A DNA stretch of 64,000 nucleotides from a virus: positions 1-64,000 of the IMG/VR virus record IMGVR_UViG_3300049215_000171. The stretch is one strand, 5' to 3'. Position 1 is the stretch's first letter, and every line of letters starts with the position of its first letter. Below are positions 7,856 through 18,157 of the stretch, in pieces. The translations under genes were made by a program, and so were the position numbers. Under the pieces are notes generated by a model. The model searched no databases. It had not been told where the DNA came from and saw only the letters and a program-made list of their open reading frames with translations.

Positions 7856-10252
7856 ATGGCAAATGATCCAGTAGTACCAGCAGATAAAGCAATAACAGAT
7901 GCGCAAGCATTTGCGGATAATACAACGTCTAATTTTAATGTATTGCATTTGTTATTGGGCGAAACAAATAAAATGCTTAAGGAAGTAGGAGAAAGTTTTA
8001 TAAAATCTTTTGGTTCTGATACTGCTGTCAAAGCAATAAAAGACGCAATAAGTCGTATTGGAGATATGGGAAGCGTTATACGAAATAGTATGGATTCCAT
8101 TAAGGTTCTTGGTAATGATTTTGAAAATGTTGGAGTGGTCGGTGTTGGTGCGATAGATGGTGTTACGGATTCGGTCGATCGATTGTTGGTTGATTTAGAT
8201 AAAGCTTCTGCATTTATTGGTTGGGGGAAAATGTTTGAGGGAATGGATGTCGGCGGGGCAAGCATTAATACTGTAAGCGGAAATATTGAATCACTTACTG
8301 AAATATTAGCTAATTTTTTACATATAGATACTAAAACAATAGTGGGAAAATTTGGAAAGGTTAGCGATGCATTTATAAATAATGCACAGCAAGCAGAAAA
8401 ATTAGATAATACTTATATTTCATTACAAGCTTCCGCCGGCAATATGAATGATTTATTTGATGAATCTGGTAAAACATTAATTGATCTTTCTGCTAAAACA
8501 AAAAATTATACAAATCAAATATTGGATGTGGCAGGTGCCACAGGTCAAAATAAACAAAATACAATGGCTATGGCAAATGAGTTATCAAAATTACCAAAAT
8601 ATTTAGATCAAACAGTTAGCTCTGGTGGTAATGCATCAGATCAATTAAAAACATTACATTCTACAATGCAACTAATGAGCGGTACAGGACAATCATCAAC
8701 CACAATAATTAAAATATTAGGTGAATCATATGATAAACTTGGGCAAGCAACCGGTAGAGTTACAGATCAAGCTCAAAAGGGTGCTGAGTTTTTGGCGGAT
8801 ATATCAAGTGTTGCAAATACGCTTGGAATAAATTTTCAACAATTACAACCGCATATGGAAAATATTGCTGAAAAATTTAAATTTATTGGTAATGAATCCG
8901 ATGATGGTGCAAAGTTTTTAACAAGATATACGGATGCTCTTCGACAAACTGGATTAACGGCTCAATCTTCAATGGAAATTGTTGATCAAATGGCCGGCTC
9001 AATGAGCAAAATGACAATGGGAACTAAAGCATTTTTATCATTACGTTCTGGTGGGCCAGGCGGATTACAAGGTGCATTTAAAATTGAAGAACTATTGGCT
9101 CACGGCAAATTAGACCAGGTTGTACAAATGGCAGAAAAAGCTATGCGACAACAATTTAACGGCAGAATAGTCACAAGAGAAGAAGCTGCAACGCAGGGTG
9201 GTGCAACAGCATCTCAATTTATGAGACAACGTTCATTATTACAAAGCGGTGCGTTTGGAATAGGTAAAGATGTTAGTGACGATCAAGCAACTAAATTATT
9301 AGAAGCGATGGGTAAAAAAGATTTCGGTACCATATCTAAAACACTAAAAGTAGGACAAGAGGCAATTGGAGATGTATTTTCTAAGGGCAAAGCTATTGAT
9401 GAAAGAAATAATACCGAATTAAAGAAAATAGCTCTTCAAACAGAACGTATGGCAGTAGCTGGTATAATTACTGCTGGTATTATGATGAAACGAGAGTTTG
9501 GTACTACCGGCAATAATAGAAATGATTTATTGGATTCAATGAAAAGAAGCGGAATATCGGGCGATGAATCAGTTAAAAGAAGCGCAACTGCTAGAACAGC
9601 TGAAGATTATAAAAAAGAAGAAGCTATTAGTGAGAGACAATATGCAGTTAATATGCTTGAAAGTACTAACGGGATCATTGATGGATTAGTACAAGCCGGC
9701 AAAGATGTTGCTAAGGACGCTGGTAATGTAGCAAATGATTTCAAGGGGCTACTGGGACAAGTTCCAATGAGTGCAGAAGAAAAGGTAATGGATAATACCA
9801 TTGCTCAACCACGACAATCAATGTCAAAATCGGATAGATCGTTACAAAATGTACTCAAGATTTCTGGTGAAACAACAATTTCTGCAAAATATAATCCACA
9901 ATCACAAAGAATGCCAACTATTGCAGAAGCCAATGTTAACCCAGAAATGATGGCACAGAGAAAGAAAATGATGCAAGAATCTAGTGACCGACGTCAAGGC
10001 ATTTACACTAATGCGGTTCACTCAGCATCATCACCTCAGCATAGAACTTCAGCCGTTATTACAACTAATAGAGAAGCGTTAAAAACGCAAGCAGAGGTAA
10101 AACAGCTTCCACCTCAAAAAATAGCATTAGAGATAACGGCACCGCCAGGATTTGGTGTAAATGTTAAGTCAGCACCAGCTAGTGTAAGCGTAAATAATTT
10201 CAATGGCGCCGCCTCCGGCGCAAATAATGGAAGATCAGATCCTGGATACTAA
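7856..10252 (+). CDS. Tape measure protein
   Basis: A 798-residue, mostly alpha-helical protein with long Asn/Lys/Gln/Ala-rich stretches. Amphipathic helices (AIKDAISRIGDMGSVI) and Gly/Ala-rich hydrophobic patches (AVAGIITAGIMM near residue 535) are interspersed. It directly follows the frameshifted chaperones, the diagnostic location of the tape measure. Tape measure length sets tail length. At about 0.15 nm per residue this would give a tail near 120 nm (inference). The C-terminal part is Pro/Ser/Asn-rich and low complexity. No lysozyme or peptidase domain is visible. Confidence 0.75.
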   Translation: MANDPVVPADKAITDAQAFADNTTSNFNVLHLLLGETNKMLKEVGESFIKSFGSDTAVKAIKDAISRIGDMGSVIRNSMDSIKVLGNDFENVGVVGVGAIDGVTDSVDRLLVDLDKASAFIGWGKMFEGMDVGGASINTVSGNIESLTEILANFLHIDTKTIVGKFGKVSDAFINNAQQAEKLDNTYISLQASAGNMNDLFDESGKTLIDLSAKTKNYTNQILDVAGATGQNKQNTMAMANELSKLPKYLDQTVSSGGNASDQLKTLHSTMQLMSGTGQSSTTIIKILGESYDKLGQATGRVTDQAQKGAEFLADISSVANTLGINFQQLQPHMENIAEKFKFIGNESDDGAKFLTRYTDALRQTGLTAQSSMEIVDQMAGSMSKMTMGTKAFLSLRSGGPGGLQGAFKIEELLAHGKLDQVVQMAEKAMRQQFNGRIVTREEAATQGGATASQFMRQRSLLQSGAFGIGKDVSDDQATKLLEAMGKKDFGTISKTLKVGQEAIGDVFSKGKAIDERNNTELKKIALQTERMAVAGIITAGIMMKREFGTTGNNRNDLLDSMKRSGISGDESVKRSATARTAEDYKKEEAISERQYAVNMLESTNGIIDGLVQAGKDVAKDAGNVANDFKGLLGQVPMSAEEKVMDNTIAQPRQSMSKSDRSLQNVLKISGETTISAKYNPQSQRMPTIAEANVNPEMMAQRKKMMQESSDRRQGIYTNAVHSASSPQHRTSAVITTNREALKTQAEVKQLPPQKIALEITAPPGFGVNVKSAPASVSVNNFNGAASGANNGRSDPGY

Positions 10253-10266
10253 AATAGCATATATGT

Positions 10267-11148
10267 ATGGCATTATTAAATGATCAAACAAGTAATACGT
10301 TAAATGCGCTTACTAATAGTAATTCGTTAAATAAAGCCATAACAGGGCAGACTCAATATTCATCTTTTCAGCAAGATGGATTTATTACGCCTCCAATACC
10401 AGGTGCTGATGGGAATGGATTACCATCAAGTAAAATATTGCCATTACAAATAGCGGTCCCAAGAAGGAATATAGGACATTGGTTCGTTCCAGATGTTGGC
10501 GTTATTAATATGTACATTAATCCTCAATCTATACAGTATTCTACCGCAAAAATTATCAATACAGATAGAACAAAGGGAGGATATAATATACAGTATTGGG
10601 GTGAGGAATTAATGACAATAACACTAAATGGGCATACTGGTAGTTCAGGTGTTGAGGGACTAAATGTTTTATATGAGATATATAGAGCAGAACAGTATCT
10701 TTTTGACCCAATTGCATTAACAATGGCTTCAGATAACTCAATAACAGGACTAAATGATTTAGTCGATTCAGCATTAGGAAATCTTGGTGGATTCGCTAGC
10801 TCATTAGCAAGCGGTACGTTAGGAGTATTGGGGTTAGACCCAGCGAGTCAAAATATATTACCACAAAACGTACCATCGTTAGCGTCAATGGCATTAGGTA
10901 TAGAATTTTATTATTCAGGTTGGGTGTTCAGAGGATATTTCAATTCATTTAGTTTTAATGAAAGTGTTGATAAGATGGGATTATTTACATACGATATTAA
11001 ATTTACTGTTACACAAAGACGTGGTTATCGTACAAATAACTTCGCGTTTCAACGTTCCGCTAATTACGGCCCATCAAACACTAATGTTATACCACTTAGT
11101 TTTAGTGATGTACAGAACGCAAATAATTTTAATACTACATCTAAATAA
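10267..11148 (+). CDS. Baseplate / tail-tube initiator-type protein
   Basis: A 293-residue protein. The block from about residue 80 (NMYINPQSIQY, then RTKGGYNIQYWGEELMTI, then LNGHTGSSGVEGLNVLYEIYR) is of a kind often seen in contractile-tail phages just after the tape measure, where it belongs to baseplate or tube-initiation proteins. The C-terminal strands (GWVFRGYFNSFSFNES, MGLFTYDIKFTVTQRRG) resemble tube-like beta structure. A central Gly/Ala/Ser/Leu-rich segment (residues 160-205) is an insertion. The role is inferred from position and these motifs. Confidence 0.55.
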   Translation: MALLNDQTSNTLNALTNSNSLNKAITGQTQYSSFQQDGFITPPIPGADGNGLPSSKILPLQIAVPRRNIGHWFVPDVGVINMYINPQSIQYSTAKIINTDRTKGGYNIQYWGEELMTITLNGHTGSSGVEGLNVLYEIYRAEQYLFDPIALTMASDNSITGLNDLVDSALGNLGGFASSLASGTLGVLGLDPASQNILPQNVPSLASMALGIEFYYSGWVFRGYFNSFSFNESVDKMGLFTYDIKFTVTQRRGYRTNNFAFQRSANYGPSNTNVIPLSFSDVQNANNFNTTSK

Positions 11149-11179
11149 TTAATGATATATATTGTAAGAAGGAATAATA

Positions 11180-14100
11180 GTGGCCAATCCTAATGATTTT
11201 TTGAGTAACTTAGGTGATATCCTCAATCAGCAGTTCAGTACAGGTGATTCAAAATTAAAATCACTTGAAATTGCTCAAGACGGTCATACTAATCAATATG
11301 GTCATCTTGGTGATTTTGCAAATAAATTTGATCAAACTGCTGACAGAAGTTACACTGAAGAGGGTGCTCAGCGTATAGATTATAATAATTATGCTCCAAA
11401 ACAACTTAACATATCTCTACAAGATCCTAGTGCCACGGTTCTTGTAAAAAAACGTATGTTCGCCTCGCTTGCCGAAAACTTCCGTCCTGATTTAATGGAC
11501 GCTCACGAAAAATTATTCTATAAAACAACAAAAGTTCTATTTCAAAATAAATGCACTCAAATTTCATCATATGAAAAATTATGTAAAATATCACAGATAT
11601 CATCAGATCTTGGTAGGGTAGATTACCATCTTTTACCGATTATATTTTCTCTTACAGATAATATATCACAATTACCGGGGACAACTCTTGGTGCTTATGG
11701 AGCTGATAGCTTGCAAGATTCGATAAATGGTACACTATCAAAGTTTTCAAATATAGTAGATCGAGTAAAACAAATTTATGCATTATCACAAGATAATCCA
11801 TATACAACTTGGATTGCCGGTATACCGGATACTTTTCGTTCTAGTTTTAGTCAAGGTACCGGTGTAATAGAATTTAACAATGTAACATCGTTTACAACCA
11901 CTACAACATTAGATTTCGCACAGGGCAATTTCACATTAAATTTCAGTGATCCATATAAAATTATGAGAATAACTAATCTTGATATAGAGCAAGCTATAAA
12001 TGATGCAACAAATAGATTTTATTCTAATTCATTTTTACAATTTGGTATTACGTCATTAGATCAAACAATTTCATTACAAAAACAACAATTAAATCTTAAT
12101 AGGGAAGTTCGAGGTGCCAATCCAATTAATTTTTTAGTTAGCCCTGATACATATCTTGGAAAACGAGTCCGCGCAATTATAGACAATATAGGATTTGAAA
12201 TTAATTTTGACGCTAGTTCCATTGGTAATTTAGCCGGATCAAACAACATAGATCCTTCCGCCTTAGAAGGAAGTGATGCATTAGGTAATGATGGATTAAG
12301 CAGTAATGAGGTGGTTATATTTAATAATATAGTTAGTTCATTATACTCACAAATATCATTAGTTACGAATACAAGGCGTAATGCAATAGCTGATAATCAA
12401 GATCAAACTAAAAATTTAAATCTTATAAGAAAAAAAATGAGATTGCATTATGCCGGTAAGCTTGTAATCCAACCAATGGATAGCGTTCACATATATATAA
12501 ATTCAAAAAAGAAAATAGATAATAAGGTTCTAGGTGGATTGCAAAGTTCATTTTCCGGATTAGGGTTTTTACAAGGATTAAATAATTTAACAAATGATAT
12601 AAAAGATACGTTTGCAGTAAATGAAAATTATTCATTAGAAAAATCAGTTTTTGTTGGTAATGATTTTCCAAATTGGTTATGGCAAATAATGCGAAGTCAA
12701 ATAATTTCTGATAAGGATGGCACTCATATATTTGCTGGTGTAGTAGATAAAGCAACATCGCAATATAGTGATAGAAAATATTTAGTTTCAGTAAGTGGTT
12801 CTGATAATAGCAGTTATTTTAAATACGGTGTGGTTAATTTTAAACCCTCAGTAGAAGTATGGAATGGTTCATTATATGACCCACTGACTCCATTTAAATT
12901 AGAAATTGATACGGTTACAGGTGTTCAAGATGATCAGTTAGAACTTTTGGATGAAAATAAAAATTTATTTGAATCTGCGTTTATAAAAGATAAAAATGGA
13001 TTATATGCTGGCACCATTACAACAGAAAAAAACTTTTTACAACAAGATGCTGATAGATTAAAAAATAATTCCGTGCGTCGTGTATTTTATGATCCTGATG
13101 GAATGGTATATAGGTGGAAAGAAGGGATTACTACACTTACATTATATGGTGATTCATATCAGCCAAGTCCTCCTGGAAGTTACGCTCCGGCCCTGACTAG
13201 TAATCCGTTTGCTGGACAGGATATAATGAATGTTCTTTCATTGTTGATTTCAGGTGAACCATATAATTTTACTACTTTTTATAAAGCTGCTCTTAATTTT
13301 GATACCGGGTTCAAAAGAGATTCTGGATCAAATCAGGGTCCGACTGGTTCATTTTTAAGAGGATTAACTCAACAGTTAAAATATAGAAATGCTATTTATG
13401 GAAACTTCATACCATTTAAACAACTAACGGTAGATGAATCAACTTTTTCAAAGGTGTTAAATAATCAACTAAATATCAACTCATATGACTCTGAATTACA
13501 GGGGCTTTTACAACAAAGAGCGGATTTTGCCGACAAGCTTTCTATATTTGGTATAACTAGTGCACAAGATATAGCAACAAAGGGTAATGATAATTCTGCA
13601 TTAATACAAAAAAATTTACAACAACTAGATACACTAATACAAGATAAAATTAATAATATTAATTCTACACTTAATCAAGTTGGTAATCCGCCAGTTAAAT
13701 TACTTGGAAATGATATATCTTTTGATTATGATAATTCAAATCTTAATTCCGGATCTAAAACAAGATTAGATGATAGATCCAGAAGAGAGCTTAGACGCAA
13801 ACTTTTATTTCTTACTAGGCGATTAGCGTGGAAAGTTAGAGCTAATGAGGATGTTAATTTTTTTATAGTAGACGATACTTATGACAAAGATTATGATCTT
13901 CAGGCATTTGAACAAGAGTTTGTTAGTCCTGATACATTTAAAAGTGATTACACGACTGTTGCAACAAAAATAGAAGGTATAAAAAATGTAATAAATGGGC
14001 TTGAATTATTTGTAAATACACAAGGACATATAGAGACAAGAAGCCCAAGATATAATAGAGTTCCAAGTTCCGTTTTTTATAAAATGCTTAGATTAAAAAA

Positions 14101-16093
14101 TGATTTAGGTATTCAGATATTCCCACAATTTCTAGAAGACTTATCCCTAAATCAGTTAGATGGTGCTTACCAAGAAATAGAAACTCTTGAAGATGAAATT
14201 AGATTATATTGTCTTTCATTGGGATATACTAATGATTTTGATTGTGAATATTTTATTAATAATTTTGATCAGGGATCATTGGCTGGTATCAATAGGCTAA
14301 GCTCTGGCGCTGGTGGATTCAGATTTGTATCAGATGAACAAACAGGCAAAATAACTAGTACAATAGCATTGAACGTTCTGGCAAAACCAGATATAATGAA
14401 CGCTCAAATCAATACTAATTTAAGTACGCTACAACCACAAACTAACTTAAATTTATTTAATATAATTTCTAGAGCGTCGTTTATTCAGTCTGTTATTCCT
14501 TCAAATAATTCAAACTCATCAACTCAATTTAAATCTGTATCTCAAATATTGAGTGATGCCTCAGCTCAATCAAGGAAAGACGTGATAACAGCAAGGTTAC
14601 AAAATAAATCAAGCATGTCATTTGATTTGACTCAATTATTTTCTACTGGTGTAAAACAGCCATCTACTGTATCAAGTACTGATGTATTACAAATTTCTAG
14701 TGGCATATCAAGCAGGCTTTCTCAACGACAAACTGCTATAATTACAGCAGTAAAAGCATTAAATAGTTTACAAGAAGGAATTACATTAACTAGTGGTTCT
14801 GGTGGCCCAGGTAACCAGTCTCTTGGCAATGATTTATTGCATCCAGCGCTCAGTAGAAGTAAAAATATTCCTAAAACTTTTGAGTATATGATTGAGGATG
14901 AATCATATGATGATTTAGGCCCAGGATCCGGCAATAGATATGTTATAAAAAATAATGATATATTAAGCTATTCAATTACAGAAGATAGACCGCCATATAC
15001 TTATGTGGAGGTAACTGGAAGATTTGGCGGAGAAGGTGCGTTGTTATTAAATCAAACTCAGAGTTTGCCACAAGATTTGAAAGTTTTTGAAACTGGAAAT
15101 GTATTAAATACCGTAGCAGCAATAGATTATGATTTATGGCGAATGTATGGTGTATTAATACCGCAATCACTTGATGTTCCATACTTAACAAATCCAGAAG
15201 TTCAATGTGCTCCGTATGCTGTATCTGTACTTAATCAAGCTAGAAAACAAATACTAACAGCAAGTTGCACGATAGTTGGTAATGAATACCAACAGCCAGG
15301 CGAAGTGGTATATGTAGAAGATGTTGATTTATTATTTTATGTTCACAGTGTCACTCACAGTTTTAATTATGGTTCAGGATTTAAAACCGATTTGAATCTC
15401 ACTCATGGCCATAATATGGGTGAATACATACCTACATTTCTTGATGTAATAGGAAAAATGTTCTATAAAAATAATAAAAATATAGTTAATATGGCCCATA
15501 AACGACAAGGCAATGTTTTTAATCAGGAACACGTGGCCACAATAGTTGGTAATACAACGACCAGTAATTCAACAAATGGGTTTGATGGATTAGATACGGA
15601 CATTGCTGATACCGTATATGGTTCATCAAACAGGTTGGCGCTTCAAAGACTTTTGGATTACGGCGGATCAACTTTAAGTATTGATGGCTCAATATTGGAA
15701 ATAAGAGTATATTATAATGATGCTAAAAATGGTTTTACTTCACCAAATAGTTATACAGTTAAAATTCAAAATGAAATAATAGATTATTTAGTTGGGGCCA
15801 CAGATTTGACAACTAATGCTCAGCCAGACGCTAGCTTGCAGACTAATTCACAAAAATTATCAGCATATAAATCACAAATAATATCAAAAATAGTAAATTC
15901 AAGTCCTACCAGTATAGGTGAATTTAGGTATCCTTCAAGGGAAGCATTTTATTATGCCAGAGATATAGCTAGTAAATCATCTCAAAGTTCATCTGGTTCT
16001 TCAACGCAATCACAAACAGATGTTGATACCGCATTATATAATTATATAGTGGACTGTTGGATCATATTTAATAATCCATCGGATGGTACATAA
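11180..16093 (+). CDS. Giant baseplate hub protein (gp27 / late-control-D-like C-terminus)
   Basis: A 1637-residue protein with GTG start and an AAGGA site 6 bases upstream. The recognisable part is near residues 1350-1440. ILTASCTIVGNEYQQPGEVV leads to LLFYVHSVTHSFNYGSGF and a DLNLTHGHN stretch, the pattern of the terminal domain of tail hub proteins of the gp27/gene D family, which join the tube to the spike. The other 1300 residues are Asn/Ser-rich with long helices and no recognised domain. This is three to four times larger than usual hub proteins, so several baseplate functions may be fused. The next gene, an OB-fold spike, starts within its stop codon (TAATG), supporting the hub-spike pairing. 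Confidence 0.6.
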   Translation: MANPNDFLSNLGDILNQQFSTGDSKLKSLEIAQDGHTNQYGHLGDFANKFDQTADRSYTEEGAQRIDYNNYAPKQLNISLQDPSATVLVKKRMFASLAENFRPDLMDAHEKLFYKTTKVLFQNKCTQISSYEKLCKISQISSDLGRVDYHLLPIIFSLTDNISQLPGTTLGAYGADSLQDSINGTLSKFSNIVDRVKQIYALSQDNPYTTWIAGIPDTFRSSFSQGTGVIEFNNVTSFTTTTTLDFAQGNFTLNFSDPYKIMRITNLDIEQAINDATNRFYSNSFLQFGITSLDQTISLQKQQLNLNREVRGANPINFLVSPDTYLGKRVRAIIDNIGFEINFDASSIGNLAGSNNIDPSALEGSDALGNDGLSSNEVVIFNNIVSSLYSQISLVTNTRRNAIADNQDQTKNLNLIRKKMRLHYAGKLVIQPMDSVHIYINSKKKIDNKVLGGLQSSFSGLGFLQGLNNLTNDIKDTFAVNENYSLEKSVFVGNDFPNWLWQIMRSQIISDKDGTHIFAGVVDKATSQYSDRKYLVSVSGSDNSSYFKYGVVNFKPSVEVWNGSLYDPLTPFKLEIDTVTGVQDDQLELLDENKNLFESAFIKDKNGLYAGTITTEKNFLQQDADRLKNNSVRRVFYDPDGMVYRWKEGITTLTLYGDSYQPSPPGSYAPALTSNPFAGQDIMNVLSLLISGEPYNFTTFYKAALNFDTGFKRDSGSNQGPTGSFLRGLTQQLKYRNAIYGNFIPFKQLTVDESTFSKVLNNQLNINSYDSELQGLLQQRADFADKLSIFGITSAQDIATKGNDNSALIQKNLQQLDTLIQDKINNINSTLNQVGNPPVKLLGNDISFDYDNSNLNSGSKTRLDDRSRRELRRKLLFLTRRLAWKVRANEDVNFFIVDDTYDKDYDLQAFEQEFVSPDTFKSDYTTVATKIEGIKNVINGLELFVNTQGHIETRSPRYNRVPSSVFYKMLRLKNDLGIQIFPQFLEDLSLNQLDGAYQEIETLEDEIRLYCLSLGYTNDFDCEYFINNFDQGSLAGINRLSSGAGGFRFVSDEQTGKITSTIALNVLAKPDIMNAQINTNLSTLQPQTNLNLFNIISRASFIQSVIPSNNSNSSTQFKSVSQILSDASAQSRKDVITARLQNKSSMSFDLTQLFSTGVKQPSTVSSTDVLQISSGISSRLSQRQTAIITAVKALNSLQEGITLTSGSGGPGNQSLGNDLLHPALSRSKNIPKTFEYMIEDESYDDLGPGSGNRYVIKNNDILSYSITEDRPPYTYVEVTGRFGGEGALLLNQTQSLPQDLKVFETGNVLNTVAAIDYDLWRMYGVLIPQSLDVPYLTNPEVQCAPYAVSVLNQARKQILTASCTIVGNEYQQPGEVVYVEDVDLLFYVHSVTHSFNYGSGFKTDLNLTHGHNMGEYIPTFLDVIGKMFYKNNKNIVNMAHKRQGNVFNQEHVATIVGNTTTSNSTNGFDGLDTDIADTVYGSSNRLALQRLLDYGGSTLSIDGSILEIRVYYNDAKNGFTSPNSYTVKIQNEIIDYLVGATDLTTNAQPDASLQTNSQKLSAYKSQIISKIVNSSPTSIGEFRYPSREAFYYARDIASKSSQSSSGSSTQSQTDVDTALYNYIVDCWIIFNNPSDGT

Positions 16094-18114
16094 TGTCACA
16101 AGGACCAATATTTAAACCATCTGGATTTGCAAGATTAGCCACAATTACAAAAGTAGATGCTAGTACGATGTCTGTCTATGTTACATTTAGACCTGATTCA
16201 CCATTAGGAAATGATGGTGCCAATCAAGTATTAGCACAATTGCCCATTTCATATCTTTCGTCTGGTGGTGGATTTATTGGCGGGTATCCAGCAGAAGGAA
16301 CTCCTGTATATGTTACCCAGGTAGAAGGAACCAGTAGTTATGTAATTGTTGCGTTTGCATCAAGAGACCCGGTAGCAAAATTAACAAAATCTGCAACACA
16401 AATTAATATACCTGATTTAGTAAAAGGTGAAATTGTAATACAGGCTAATACTGATGGAGGCATCATACTTGATGATGATTCTATTATCATAGGTGAACCA
16501 AAAAACTCAGCTGTATTTGATACAACCAGAAAAATTTATATAAATACATTTGATCAATCATATTATCTTGGTCAGGGATCCAGGGAGATAAACGGTATAA
16601 TTTTAAGAGATAAACGGCCAGCAGATAATTACCCATCATTTTTAAGAGAATACGATCCAGCATATGATGATACATTGATAACTATTGGTATGGATCCAAT
16701 AGCTAATGCCAAAATATTCAATTCTGGTACAGCAGTACGTAATCCAGCTAGAATAGAAAAAAGAGAAACTATCTATGAATATGAAGAATCCGCTAATGTA
16801 TATAGTAATGATATAGAACTTGAATTTTATAAGACAGGAGTTTTTCCAAATAATTTTACTATCACTGACAGAAGGGCCGGCAGAGCTGATGCATTAAGTT
16901 TAAGCCTAACCTCACCTAATTATTTGATGGAATCAATAAAAGGGACCGTAGTAGATATATACGGTAATGTAATAGATCTAAATAGAGATATTATACCATT
17001 AGGCAAGGATAATTTATCATCATTTAAAATAAAATCTACTGCTAATGAGCAGGATACGTTTAAAAATGCTTATGAGCAAATAAAACGACAAGAAAGGAAA
17101 AGTTTAGCGTTTCACTTTGAAATAAATAGCCGTAAAGAAACTAAAGGCTCCGGGCCCCCAAACGTAAATAATAAAGATAATTACGCGCGTGCCAGAAGCA
17201 GATTCTTTTTTGATGTAGATAAAGAGGGTCAGTTTAAATTAAACGTTCCTGCTTCAAGTGAAACGGGTAATATTCCATTAAATACTAGATATGAAAATTA
17301 TTCAACTATATCTCCTAATTCTAAATCAAATAATACTAATGATATAGTTTTTAATAATTTGTATAAAGATATTTTAGCAGAATCATTTATAAATGAATCC
17401 AGTGTGTCACTAACTGACGATTTTGGTAATTCTTTTGGGCCTATTGATAGATTTTCAGATAAAAATAGCCCAACATATATAAAACACGGTACAGTATATC
17501 ATAATATAGGACAAACTTGTAGTACATTACAATCTAACACGTTTTACACGCCAGTTGAATATGTTACTACGACTACGTTAGCTTCTGGCGGAGTTATACC
17601 GATATCTGAAATAGTTAGCCCTAAAGTAATTACGATTGGGGCAAACGCAAACGCAGGCGGGAGAAGCGGTAGTTTAAATTTTGATGGTTCTATTGAAATT
17701 AATATTGGTGCTAACACAATTGATCGGCAGTCCTTATGGCTTGATACTCAAGGTGGAATGATTGCTAATATTGGTAGAGATTTGAGGAATATTAGTTTAG
17801 TGGCAAATATGGACGGAGAGGTAATTATTCAAGTTGGCGGAAATACGGTACCAGCAGAAACAGAAAGATTTAAAAATTCAAATACTGGTTGGATAGCCGG
17901 CGTAGTAGATATACGGGTATTTAATTCTCAAAAAGAGATGACAATTTTAAGAATCGATGATGATGGAATGACTGTAACTACACCTGGAAGCATAACATAT
18001 TACGCTAGAAAAATGTTATTTAGGAGCTCGGCCTCAATTGAATTTGATAGTGAAAATTTAATTTTGAACGGGCGAAAGGTAATAAAAGATCCTGGCGCAG
18101 GACCTATAAGATAA
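16093..18114 (+). CDS. Baseplate spike protein with OB-fold (gp5/gpV-like)
   Basis: A 673-residue protein whose ATG overlaps the hub stop codon. Residues 10-95 (GFARLATITKVDASTMSVYV, LPISYLSS, GGFIGGYPAEGTPVYVTQVE) form the OB-fold module typical of tail spike proteins, which plugs the hub and carries the piercing needle. The C-terminal 150 residues consist of regularly spaced strands (GGMIANIGRDLRNISLVANM, DGEVIIQVGGN, MTILRIDDDGMTVTTPGSI), a triple-stranded beta-helix style shaft. No lysozyme domain is visible between them. It probably pierces the host envelope. Confidence 0.65.
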   Translation: MSQGPIFKPSGFARLATITKVDASTMSVYVTFRPDSPLGNDGANQVLAQLPISYLSSGGGFIGGYPAEGTPVYVTQVEGTSSYVIVAFASRDPVAKLTKSATQINIPDLVKGEIVIQANTDGGIILDDDSIIIGEPKNSAVFDTTRKIYINTFDQSYYLGQGSREINGIILRDKRPADNYPSFLREYDPAYDDTLITIGMDPIANAKIFNSGTAVRNPARIEKRETIYEYEESANVYSNDIELEFYKTGVFPNNFTITDRRAGRADALSLSLTSPNYLMESIKGTVVDIYGNVIDLNRDIIPLGKDNLSSFKIKSTANEQDTFKNAYEQIKRQERKSLAFHFEINSRKETKGSGPPNVNNKDNYARARSRFFFDVDKEGQFKLNVPASSETGNIPLNTRYENYSTISPNSKSNNTNDIVFNNLYKDILAESFINESSVSLTDDFGNSFGPIDRFSDKNSPTYIKHGTVYHNIGQTCSTLQSNTFYTPVEYVTTTTLASGGVIPISEIVSPKVITIGANANAGGRSGSLNFDGSIEINIGANTIDRQSLWLDTQGGMIANIGRDLRNISLVANMDGEVIIQVGGNTVPAETERFKNSNTGWIAGVVDIRVFNSQKEMTILRIDDDGMTVTTPGSITYYARKMLFRSSASIEFDSENLILNGRKVIKDPGAGPIR

Positions 18115-18157
18115 TTTAATAACAATATTATTGTGATATATAATAAAGAAGAACATA

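Noticed and set aside
10958-11152. A + strand ORF of 64 codons in another frame within the 10267-11148 gene
   Set aside because: It is a shadow with poor amino acid composition and no ribosome binding site. A similar shadow occurs at 31339-31530.
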